A stretch of DNA of 43,326 bases from an uncultured Lachnospiraceae bacterium (GTDB taxonomy: Bacteria > Bacillota > Clostridia > Lachnospirales > Lachnospiraceae): the NCBI GenBank assembly GCA_947176505.1, contig CAMWQW010000029.1:1-43326 (forward strand), read 5' to 3'. Each line of letters opens with the position of its first letter. The first letter of the stretch is position 1. Positions 35,958-43,326 of the stretch are shown one piece after another. The position numbers were made by a program, and so were the translations under genes. The notes under the pieces are model-generated. The model was not told where the DNA came from, ran no database searches, and was given only the letters and a program-made list of their open reading frames with translations.

Positions 35958-36030
35958 ATTACCGGAATAAATAGATTCAATTTGCTAAATTTTCTATAAA
36001 TTTTTTGTGAAACTTTATAGAACAGAATAT

Positions 36031-36059
36031 TTGCGAAATAGATGTTTTAGTTATATACT
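36031..36059 (+). promoter_or_regulatory. Sigma-A promoter for lipoprotein pair
   Basis: TTGCGA (36031-36036) and TATACT (36054-36059) are 17 bases apart and lie 76 bases before the PnrA-type lipoprotein. This is a well-formed promoter in a 177-base gap. Confidence 0.6.
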
Positions 36060-36134
36060 TACAATGGAATATCATTTATATATTATTTATATATTTATAT
36101 GCTGAAGATTAGAATGATGGAGAAAGGGTAACAG

Positions 36135-37358
36135 ATGAAAAAGAAAATTGTACTGGTGATTGTTACACTGATCTTTATGGTTTCCGCATGCAGCGCACGA
36201 ACAGCGCCGGCGGAGGAAACAAACAATACGTCGCCGGATGGACAGGTGACGAATGAAGGAGAGCCGGCGGAGCCATCTGCGCAGCAGACGGCAGAGAAGT
36301 CCGAAGACGATCGGAAATCTGGTTTCAGAATTGCACTTGTCACGGACGTCAGCTCTGTGATGGACAGTGGTTTTAATCAGGCGGCTCTTCAGGGAATCCA
36401 GACTTATTCCGATGGCGCCGGCGTATTCTATTCCAGTTACGGCACGGACGATGATACGGCGGATGACTATAAAGATACGGTGCTGACGGCGATTCAGGAT
36501 AATGCGGAATTAATTGTCTGTGTCGGACCCCATTTCGAGCAGGCAGTGGGCGATTTGCAGAGTGAATACAGCGATATCTATTTTCTTTTGCTGGATGGAG
36601 TCCCGAAAGATTCTGACGGCAAAGAGATTACGATTGCATCGAATGTCCATTGTATTACATATAGGGAAGAAGAAGCAGGGTATCTGGTCGGATATATGGC
36701 AGTGCTGGAGGGCTACCGGCAATTTGGGTTTATAGGCGGAGAACAGATTCCTTCGGTGGTCAGATACGAGAACGGGTATCTTCAGGGAATCGACGATGCT
36801 GCCGCTTTCGTAGAAAACGGGGACGAAATTGAAGTTCGTTGCTGGTATGCAGATACTTTTTTGGCAAACAAGGAGATTGAAGAGGTTTCCGGAACATGGT
36901 ATGAAAACGGCACGGAGATTATCTTTGCCTGCGGAGGTTCCATATACGAGTCCGTGTTATCTGCGGCGGGGGAAGGGGACGGAATGCTGATAGGAGTAGA
37001 TTCCGACCAGAGCGGGATTTCCGAACGTTTTTTGACGTCTGCCACCAAGGGAATTGACTCTTCCGTTGTCGTTGCACTAGATGAGTTCTTTGCAAGCGGA
37101 AAGAAGTGGTCTGAGAAATTTGCGGGAGAAGTTGTTTCCTACGGTGCCAAAGAGAAATGCATCAGTCTGCCGGTTCAAGGAGATGCTTGGCGTTTTCAGA
37201 CTGCGACCACAAACGAATATTTGCAGTTGCTTGCCCGGTTAAGAGCAGGAGAAATCAGTATTCCGATTAGTGCAGATGATTCTTCGATTAAGAAAGATAT
37301 TATAATTATCGATGAGGGCTCGTCTAATTTACACTCACAGGAGGAACAAGACTCTTGA
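36135..37358 (+). CDS. BMP/PnrA-family lipoprotein
   Basis: This 407-residue surface lipoprotein has the signal peptide MKKK and the lipobox VSAC with Cys19, followed by an acidic Pro/Thr-rich linker to about 60. The BMP/PnrA fold starts at IALVTDVSSVMDSGFNQ (66-82), where the conserved Asp and Asn bind ligand in PnrA-type purine-nucleoside receptors. The fold continues with GYLVGYMA and FIGGEQIP. Family members are ABC-type receptors for nucleosides or the regulatory lipoprotein Med of Bacillus. No nucleoside permease or ATPase lies nearby, so a transport role is not supported locally. Its stop overlaps the TTG start of a glycosidase-like lipoprotein, hinting at a joint surface role. Confidence 0.85.
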   Translation: MKKKIVLVIVTLIFMVSACSARTAPAEETNNTSPDGQVTNEGEPAEPSAQQTAEKSEDDRKSGFRIALVTDVSSVMDSGFNQAALQGIQTYSDGAGVFYSSYGTDDDTADDYKDTVLTAIQDNAELIVCVGPHFEQAVGDLQSEYSDIYFLLLDGVPKDSDGKEITIASNVHCITYREEEAGYLVGYMAVLEGYRQFGFIGGEQIPSVVRYENGYLQGIDDAAAFVENGDEIEVRCWYADTFLANKEIEEVSGTWYENGTEIIFACGGSIYESVLSAAGEGDGMLIGVDSDQSGISERFLTSATKGIDSSVVVALDEFFASGKKWSEKFAGEVVSYGAKEKCISLPVQGDAWRFQTATTNEYLQLLARLRAGEISIPISADDSSIKKDIIIIDEGSSNLHSQEEQDS

Positions 37359-39073
37359 GCACCGGAAGTAAAAAACACTATATAGCAAGTTTATTTATAT
37401 TGATTAGTCTTTTCCTCTTAGGCGTTGTTTTTTTCCTTTCCGGATGCGGAAAGATATCACCCGTCACCGCTGAGAATCCTTTTCAGGAGGAGAGAAGGAT
37501 TGATGAGGAATTAACAGAAGGAAGAGTCAGCCTTTCCGGCAGACAGCTTGCTTCATATGGCAGCACGACCGGATGTTTTTTGGCGGAAGACAAAGCGACC
37601 GTCAAGTTTACGCTGAGTATGCCGGATATTCCGAAGAGTGATGATTCCATGATTTATCTGTTTGCATTTGAAATCTATGAGAAATGCGCGTTTACGGATG
37701 ATTTTGACAGAGAGCCTATTGCAAGCGGGAAGAAGGCTAAGGATTGTGAACTGGAATGGGCTTACGAGAAGGGGCAGCTTTTTCAACAGTTTGTTCCGGC
37801 ACTGCTTTTAGACGGAAAGTATGTTCCGATTGCAACGAGTATATGTATCAGCAATCCGGAGATGATGGCGGATGCTTCTGTCAGTGCTCCGCAGCCGGAA
37901 TCTAAGAAAGGACTTTTGTTGGATCCTCAGATGCTGGACACGCCCATGCTGACTGATTTGGATGTAAAGTATGCTATTTATAACATTCCGCTGTCTCATA
38001 TTCTCGGCGAAACTTCCAATCCGGATCTTCCGACTATTACATATGAGTATAAAGGAAAAGAATACAAATTTAACGGCGCCAGTATTAAGGGGTATGACAA
38101 TCTTTTCAAATATTTGACAGACAGCGGTATGAATTCCACAGCAATTGTTTTGAATGACTGGAATGATGCCTATCCTGAATTGGTTCATCCTTTGGCGAGA
38201 AATAAAGAAGCGAACGCCTATTACTATGCCTTTAACACGGCGGATGAAGAAGGATGCATGTATTTGGAGGCGATTGCCTGTTTCTTGACGGAGCGTTACT
38301 CCGGCAAAGAATATGGTCTTGTATCAAACTGGGTGATTGCCAATGAAATCAATCAGTACAGGATCTGGAATTATATGGAGACGGATGATATTAATTTATA
38401 TGCTGCCGAGTTTGAAAAGGCGATGCGAATTTTTTATAATGCGGCGAAGAGCAATTATGCGGATGCAAATGTCTATTTCAGTATTGACCATGATTGGAAT
38501 AATAATGGCGGTGACAACGGAGACCATTTTAATGCAAAGGATCTTTTAGAAACGATTAATGATATTGCACGTCAAAAGGGAAATTATGATTGGGGGCTGG
38601 CGATTCACCCATATCCCGATCCACTGACAAGAGTGAACTACTGGACACAGAAGTATGACAAAACGGAAGATGCGCCCATACTTACGTTGATGAATCTAAG
38701 CACGGTTACGGATGTTTTAAAGAAAGAAGAGTATCTTGACCGGAGCGGTGAGGTTCGCAGTATTACGGTTACAGAACTTGGCTTTTCATCCGCATCGGGT
38801 GAAAAGCTGCAGGCGGCAGCATTTGCTTACTGCTATTACATCATTGAAGCCAATCCTTATGTGGATGCGTTTATCATGAATCGTCAGACGGATGCGATGG
38901 AAGAAGTTCGACAGGGACTTGCTTTCGGCATCTATGATTTAGACCAGACACCTAAATATATTTTTGACACATTCAAGTATATTGACACTGACGAAGCGGC
39001 AAGTCATACGGAATTTATGCTTAATATTCTTGGAGCGGAAAGCTTGGAAGAGGCGCTTTCGTGGGCACAGTAA
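37355..39073 (+). CDS. DUF5722-like lipoprotein, probable clan GH-A glycosidase
   Basis: This 572-residue lipoprotein has a hydrophobic segment at 10-30 and the lipobox LSGC with Cys31, so it is on the cell surface. A beta-rich region covers about 50-190. A TIM-barrel-like part follows, with VIANEINQ (Glu331) and TVTELGFSS (Glu474). These match the acid/base and nucleophile on strands 4 and 7 of clan GH-A retaining glycosidases. It resembles the DUF5722 family from memory; activity and substrate are unknown. The start is TTG 37355, overlapping the previous stop by four bases, with AGGAGG ten bases upstream. The overlap implies balanced production with the PnrA-type protein. Confidence 0.75.
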   Translation: MSTGSKKHYIASLFILISLFLLGVVFFLSGCGKISPVTAENPFQEERRIDEELTEGRVSLSGRQLASYGSTTGCFLAEDKATVKFTLSMPDIPKSDDSMIYLFAFEIYEKCAFTDDFDREPIASGKKAKDCELEWAYEKGQLFQQFVPALLLDGKYVPIATSICISNPEMMADASVSAPQPESKKGLLLDPQMLDTPMLTDLDVKYAIYNIPLSHILGETSNPDLPTITYEYKGKEYKFNGASIKGYDNLFKYLTDSGMNSTAIVLNDWNDAYPELVHPLARNKEANAYYYAFNTADEEGCMYLEAIACFLTERYSGKEYGLVSNWVIANEINQYRIWNYMETDDINLYAAEFEKAMRIFYNAAKSNYADANVYFSIDHDWNNNGGDNGDHFNAKDLLETINDIARQKGNYDWGLAIHPYPDPLTRVNYWTQKYDKTEDAPILTLMNLSTVTDVLKKEEYLDRSGEVRSITVTELGFSSASGEKLQAAAFAYCYYIIEANPYVDAFIMNRQTDAMEEVRQGLAFGIYDLDQTPKYIFDTFKYIDTDEAASHTEFMLNILGAESLEEALSWAQ

Positions 39074-39226
39074 ACAGATGAAGTCTATATTTTCCGGCTT
39101 CACAACAGTTCTTTTATTTGTTAGAATATGATTATGGATTTCTCAATACATTAGGTGTGTATATGCATGATTGAAATAGAAAGCATAACAGAATCAGCAT
39201 TACCGGATGCAGAAACGAGGTAAAGT

Positions 39227-40984
39227 ATGACACACAAAGAGAAGGCTGAGCAGCTTTTGCACCAGCAATACCATTGCTCACAGGCATTGTTCGGGGCATT
39301 TGCGGCTGATTTCGGATTGGACTTAAAGACTGCGTTTAAGATTAGTACTTGCTTTGGCGGTGGAATGCGCCAAGGCGGTACTTGCGGATGTATAACGGCA
39401 GCGCTGCTTGTGCTTGGAATGGCGCTGGGATTCTATGACTCACAGGATAGAGAACGGGAAGTTTATGGCAACAAGAAAACAGAGGAGTTTATCCGTCTTT
39501 TTACGGAGAGAATGGGCGGACAGACAAATTGTCGTGATATTCTCGGCAAAGATATATCCAAACCGGAGGAGATGGCGATTGTCCGTAAGGAAGGCTTGAT
39601 TTTGCAGAAATGTCCGAGGGCAATCAATAACAGCATTGAGATATTGGAAGAGATGCTGGTGGACTATTTTAAGGATATGACTGAAAGCAGTATCAATCTG
39701 GAGGACATTCCTCAGAATGATGAACTGGAGGTAGTATTAAAAGGTATCAGCAGATTGCGGAGATTCAGGAGAAACGTTAATGAGCTGCTGTTTTCCAGCG
39801 AGAGAAATATAGGTTTCATACAGTTTGATATTCGTAAGTTTAAGATTATTAATGATCTGTACGGGGAGAAATTCGGGGATGAGGTCTTAGTTTTTATTCA
39901 AAAACAGCTTGGTGAAATTTGTAAGGAAGATCAGTTCTATGTCAATCTCCGCAGTGATGTTTTTATGGTAGTGACAGAGTATGACATAGAAGAGGAATTA
40001 GTGGAATTTATACAGACATTGAATTCCCGGATTAATAGTTTTAAAAATGTAAAGCTTCAGATGTCCTACGGTGTCTATACGGTTGAAGATAAAGAGATGG
40101 AGCAGCGTCAGATGGAAGACCGCGCTGCGATGGCGAGAAAAGCGGCGAAGAGTAATATATTGGGAAATATTCTGTTTTATAAAGAGCAGTTCAAAGAGTC
40201 TTTATATAATCGGAAATTTATTGAAGAAAACATGCAGGCGGCAATCACGGAACGACAGTTTGAGATGTATCTTCAACCCAAATACAGCATCGCAAAGAAT
40301 GAAATCATCGGGGCGGAGGCTCTGGTCAGATGGAAGCATCCGGAGCGTGGCATGATTTATCCGGACCAGTTTATTCCTATTATTGAAGAGAATGGCTTTA
40401 TCAGAAAAGTTGATTATTACATATGGGAAGAAGCATGCAGCTTTATCGGAAGATGTGAAAGTGCCGGAATTTATACTTGTCCGGTTTCAGTCAATGTTTC
40501 AAGGGTACATTTGCATGATGATGAATGTATTCAGGTTCTGGCTAATCTTATTACCAATTATGACATCCCGAAAGAGTTGTTAGAATTGGAGATTACGGAG
40601 ACGATAGACGACCATCAGGTGAGTATGAAGGCTTTCCAGCTGAAAGAGGAAGGATTTACATTGCTGATGGATGATTTCGGAAGCGGGTATTCATCTTTAA
40701 ATATTCTGCTTGAGACACCCTTTGATGTGATTAAACTTGACAAGAAGTTTATGGAAAACATGATGGTGTCCAGTAAGGGAAGATTGATACTGGAGCAGGT
40801 GGTCGCTATGGCGAATAAGCTGGGGCTGGGACTTTTAGCGGAAGGTGTAGAGACACGTGAACAGGTAGAATTATTAAGGAATATCGGCTGTGATCAGGTA
40901 CAAGGGTACTATTATGCGAGACCGATGCCGGTAGAAGATTTCTTTGAACTGTTAATGAAACAGAATGAAAATGCAATGATGTAA
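39227..40984 (+). CDS. C_GCAxxG_C_C cysteine module fused to degenerate GGDEF and EAL domains
   Basis: This 585-residue soluble protein has residues 1-135 matching the C_GCAxxG_C_C redox family: Cys17 in YHCSQALFGAF, Cys42 in CFGGGMRQGG, Cys53 and Cys55 in TCGCITAALLVLG, Cys102 in NCRDILG and Cys129. A GGDEF-like domain follows (~190-320); its active loop is RSDVF (242-246) instead of GGDEF, so cyclase activity is unlikely. The EAL domain (~335-575) keeps its catalytic set: E364-A-L, EITE (455-458), DDFG (482-485), Lys506 and Glu539 in LLAEGVET. It should be an active c-di-GMP phosphodiesterase. The fusion suggests that redox state or a metal/cofactor bound by the cysteines tunes c-di-GMP breakdown. 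A second degenerate GGDEF gene follows 14 bases later. Confidence 0.9.
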   Translation: MTHKEKAEQLLHQQYHCSQALFGAFAADFGLDLKTAFKISTCFGGGMRQGGTCGCITAALLVLGMALGFYDSQDREREVYGNKKTEEFIRLFTERMGGQTNCRDILGKDISKPEEMAIVRKEGLILQKCPRAINNSIEILEEMLVDYFKDMTESSINLEDIPQNDELEVVLKGISRLRRFRRNVNELLFSSERNIGFIQFDIRKFKIINDLYGEKFGDEVLVFIQKQLGEICKEDQFYVNLRSDVFMVVTEYDIEEELVEFIQTLNSRINSFKNVKLQMSYGVYTVEDKEMEQRQMEDRAAMARKAAKSNILGNILFYKEQFKESLYNRKFIEENMQAAITERQFEMYLQPKYSIAKNEIIGAEALVRWKHPERGMIYPDQFIPIIEENGFIRKVDYYIWEEACSFIGRCESAGIYTCPVSVNVSRVHLHDDECIQVLANLITNYDIPKELLELEITETIDDHQVSMKAFQLKEEGFTLLMDDFGSGYSSLNILLETPFDVIKLDKKFMENMMVSSKGRLILEQVVAMANKLGLGLLAEGVETREQVELLRNIGCDQVQGYYYARPMPVEDFFELLMKQNENAMM

Positions 40985-40998
40985 GAGAGGTTACGATC

Positions 40999-41925
40999 AT
41001 GGATTATAAGGCAATTCCCTTTGATAAGAGAATCAAAGAAAATATTAGAAACTATGCACTGGATAATTTGTATTCTCTTGATACGCTGACGGAATATTGC
41101 AAAGCGCTCTGTGCCGTGGCGGATGTAGCAATACTGATTACGGAAAGACATGGCGAGAAGGTGGTGTCGGTCGGCGGTTTTGCGAGATTTACACCGGATG
41201 TAGTCGGAGATCCGGGACGAAAAGTGAGGGTTTACGGCAGAACGATTGCGCATTTGTATGCAGAGACAGATAAAGTACATGATGACAAGCGCGAGTCAGT
41301 GGAGAAGATGTTAGACGGGTTTGCAAGTATGCTCTCCCAGTGGGGAGAGGAAGCGTATCTTCACATGGAATCTGCTATCTATATGGATGAACTGGAAGAG
41401 AAGGTTGGCGTGAAGCATGTACAGACCGCCAAAGGAGAGAAAGAAGATGTGTTGACAGGTGTCTATCACAAGCATTATTTTGAGGAGCGTATGCAGATTA
41501 TAGACCGTTCCGAGGTCGTACCGGTAGCTGTAGTGAATGCTAATATCAATGATTGGAAATTTGCCAATGATCATTTTGGTGATGAGGAGAGCGACAGACT
41601 GATCAAGACTATTGCAGATATTTTGAAGAAAGAAGCGAAACCGGATTATACGATTGGACGCGTAGATGGAGATGTATTTATTATATTGATTCCTATGGCG
41701 GAAGACGGGGAAGCGGAAACGTATTGTGCGAATGTACAGGAGGCGTGTCTGAATTATGAAGATGCGATACTGGCGCCTTCGGTGGCATGCGGCGTTGTTT
41801 ATAAGACAAACGTTGAGGAGCATCTGCAGGATATACTTCCGGATGCGGAGTATGAGATGTTTGACAATAAGTTTGAAATCAAGAATGCGCCCGGATACCG
41901 CGATCGGCTTGAACATGGAATTTGA
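40999..41925 (+). CDS. Degenerate GGDEF-domain protein with N-terminal sensor-like region
   Basis: This 308-residue soluble protein is probably co-transcribed with the upstream EAL gene (14-base gap, AGAGAGG ribosome site). Residues ~20-110 look like a small sensory domain, with PocR- or GAF-like features (CAVADVAILITERHGEKVV). The C-terminal ~155-290 has GGDEF-domain landmarks: TGVYHKHYFEERM, NDWKFANDHFGD and the active loop DGDVF (223-227) in place of GGDEF. Losing the first Gly and the Glu of the signature argues against diguanylate cyclase activity. It may instead bind GTP or c-di-GMP, or regulate the EAL protein. There is no membrane span. Terminator 41964-42000 follows. Confidence 0.75.
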   Translation: MDYKAIPFDKRIKENIRNYALDNLYSLDTLTEYCKALCAVADVAILITERHGEKVVSVGGFARFTPDVVGDPGRKVRVYGRTIAHLYAETDKVHDDKRESVEKMLDGFASMLSQWGEEAYLHMESAIYMDELEEKVGVKHVQTAKGEKEDVLTGVYHKHYFEERMQIIDRSEVVPVAVVNANINDWKFANDHFGDEESDRLIKTIADILKKEAKPDYTIGRVDGDVFIILIPMAEDGEAETYCANVQEACLNYEDAILAPSVACGVVYKTNVEEHLQDILPDAEYEMFDNKFEIKNAPGYRDRLEHGI

Positions 41926-41963
41926 AAGAAATGTGAATAAAGTATCATATTGGAATACACAGT

Positions 41964-42000
41964 AAGAAGACAGCACTCTGAGGAATGTTGTCTTCTTTTT
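41964..42000 (+). terminator. Rho-independent terminator after c-di-GMP gene pair
   Basis: AAGAAGACA (41964-41972) pairs perfectly with TGTCTTCTT (41989-41997), and the stem can extend by GCA pairing with TGT. A run of T follows directly. Confidence 0.85.
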
Positions 42001-42014
42001 AGAATGCGGAGAGA

Positions 42015-42138
42015 ATATCATTCGAGTTTGCGAAGCAAATCTCGCAAGCGAACTTGTTCGCTTTTTACGTAATAGGAAATTCTGCGATATCATTCGAGTT
42101 TGCGAAGCAAATCTCGCAAGCGAACTTGTTCGCTTTTT
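42015..42138. repeat. Two copies of a 52-bp palindromic repeat
   Basis: Copies at 42015-42066 and 42087-42138 start ATATCATTCGAG and end TTCGCTTTTT; they appear identical over 52 bases and are 72 bases apart. Each forms two hairpins: CGAGTTTGC with GCAAATCTCG (one bulge), then AAGCGAAC with GTTCGCTT followed by T. The second hairpin of each can act as a terminator. A diverged, inverted relative may lie at 30984-31008. The 431-base gap between 41926 and 42356 holds only these, the terminator and the groES control region. Confidence 0.85.
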
Positions 42139-42250
42139 TGTAAAATAAAAATTAAATTCCTTAATATGGATAAAAACGAGGTAACAAGAGAAAAATAAAG
42201 AAAAAAAAAGATATTAAGAGAAAGCAATAGTTATATAACTATAAATCAGT

Positions 42251-42279
42251 TTGCAAACACATGCATATAAAGATAATAT
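42251..42279 (+). promoter_or_regulatory. Candidate groESL promoter
   Basis: TTGCAA (42251-42256) and TAATAT (42274-42279) are 17 bases apart and end 12 bases before CIRCE, the usual arrangement for heat-shock groESL promoters. Confidence 0.5.
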
Positions 42280-42291
42280 ATGTTCTAGTGA

Positions 42292-42318
42292 TTAGCACTC
42301 AATATAAAAGAGTGCTAA
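42292..42318 (+). promoter_or_regulatory. CIRCE operator (HrcA-binding)
   Basis: A perfect CIRCE element: TTAGCACTC (42292-42300), nine bases, then GAGTGCTAA (42310-42318). HrcA binds CIRCE and represses groESL until heat stress. Confidence 0.98.
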
Positions 42319-42356
42319 TAATGTAAAAGTAAAGAGAGATTAAGGAGGCAGCGAAC

Positions 42357-42641
42357 ATGAAATTAACACCACTTGGCGACAGAGTCGTATTGAAACAGTT
42401 AGTTGCAGAAGAGACAACCAAATCCGGTATTGTATTGCCGGGACAGAGCAAAGAGAAACCGCAGCAGGCAGAAGTAGTTGCAGTCGGTCCGGGCGGAGTG
42501 ATAGACGGCAAGGAAGTGAAGATGGAGGTTAAGACAGGCGATCAGGTAATCTACTCCAAATATGCAGGAACAGAAGTGAAATTGGATGAGGAAGAGTATA
42601 TCATTGTAAGACAGAGTGATATTCTGGCGATTATCCAGTAA
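42357..42641 (+). CDS. groES: Co-chaperonin GroES
   Basis: This 94-residue lid protein of the GroEL chaperonin begins MKLTPLGDRVVLKQL, has the mobile-loop region TTKSGIVLP (residues ~20-28) that contacts GroEL, and ends VRQSDILAII. Length is standard. A AAGGAGG ribosome site lies ten bases before the ATG. CIRCE stands 38 bases upstream and groEL starts 75 bases downstream, so this is the heat-shock operon under HrcA control. Confidence 0.98.
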   Translation: MKLTPLGDRVVLKQLVAEETTKSGIVLPGQSKEKPQQAEVVAVGPGGVIDGKEVKMEVKTGDQVIYSKYAGTEVKLDEEEYIIVRQSDILAIIQ

Positions 42642-42704
42642 GGTCTACAGATATATAGTGATATCTTGAACAAAGAGAGTATGAATAAACTTAACCCAAT
42701 TTAG

Positions 42705-43326
<622 letters not shown>

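Noticed and set aside
41926..42356. Repeats considered as a CRISPR array
   Set aside because: There are only two copies with a short gap, strong internal hairpins and T-tracts, and no cas genes; this fits palindromic repeats or terminators.

Overview
The window looks like a chromosomal segment from a motile, saccharolytic Lachnospiraceae-type Clostridium relative. The evidence is Gram-positive lipoprotein signal peptides, strong AGGAGG ribosome sites, LplA/LplB/YtcP-type sugar importers without their own ATPase, YesM/YesN-type signalling, methyl-accepting chemotaxis proteins, a gapA-pgk-tpiA cluster and a CIRCE-controlled groESL operon. The genus is an inference; no rRNA or other taxonomic marker is present. 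The first ~55-80 bases are a low-complexity C/G run that looks like a contig-end artefact.

Region 1 (1-12412): a hemicellulose side-chain locus. A truncated AraC regulator diverges from a solute-binding lipoprotein and two permeases. These are followed by four glycoside hydrolases without signal peptides: GH127-like beta-L-arabinofuranosidase, GH31 alpha-xylosidase/alpha-glucosidase, GH27 alpha-galactosidase-like and GH43. A second AraC regulator converges on the end. Decorated oligosaccharides are probably imported and trimmed in the cytoplasm.

Region 2 (12693-23170): a sensing and xylo-oligosaccharide locus. A chemoreceptor overlaps a YesM-type histidine kinase, followed by a YesN-type response regulator, a second binding protein, two more permeases and a GH8 reducing-end xylose-releasing exo-oligoxylanase. 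Chemotaxis and gene control may respond to the same sugars. An orphan 80-residue protein faces the end.

Region 3 (23560-29662): a GH4 phospho-beta-glycosidase, a BadF-type sugar kinase and a ROK regulator form a compact set with no PTS. Then come a second chemoreceptor with a good sigma-A promoter and a convergent PHP-type histidinol phosphatase with no intergenic gap.

Region 4 (29834-33307): gapA, pgk and tpiA. Region 5 (33309-35957): an HD-domain protein, a HAD hydrolase and a GH130 mannoside phosphorylase in one probable operon. Region 6 (36031-41925): a PnrA/BMP-type lipoprotein overlapping a DUF5722-like lipoprotein glycosidase, then two c-di-GMP-type proteins. One of these fuses a C_GCAxxG_C_C cysteine module to degenerate GGDEF and intact EAL domains, and it is the most novel-looking gene here. 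Region 7 (41926-43326): a terminator, two copies of a 52-bp palindromic repeat, CIRCE, groES and the start of groEL.
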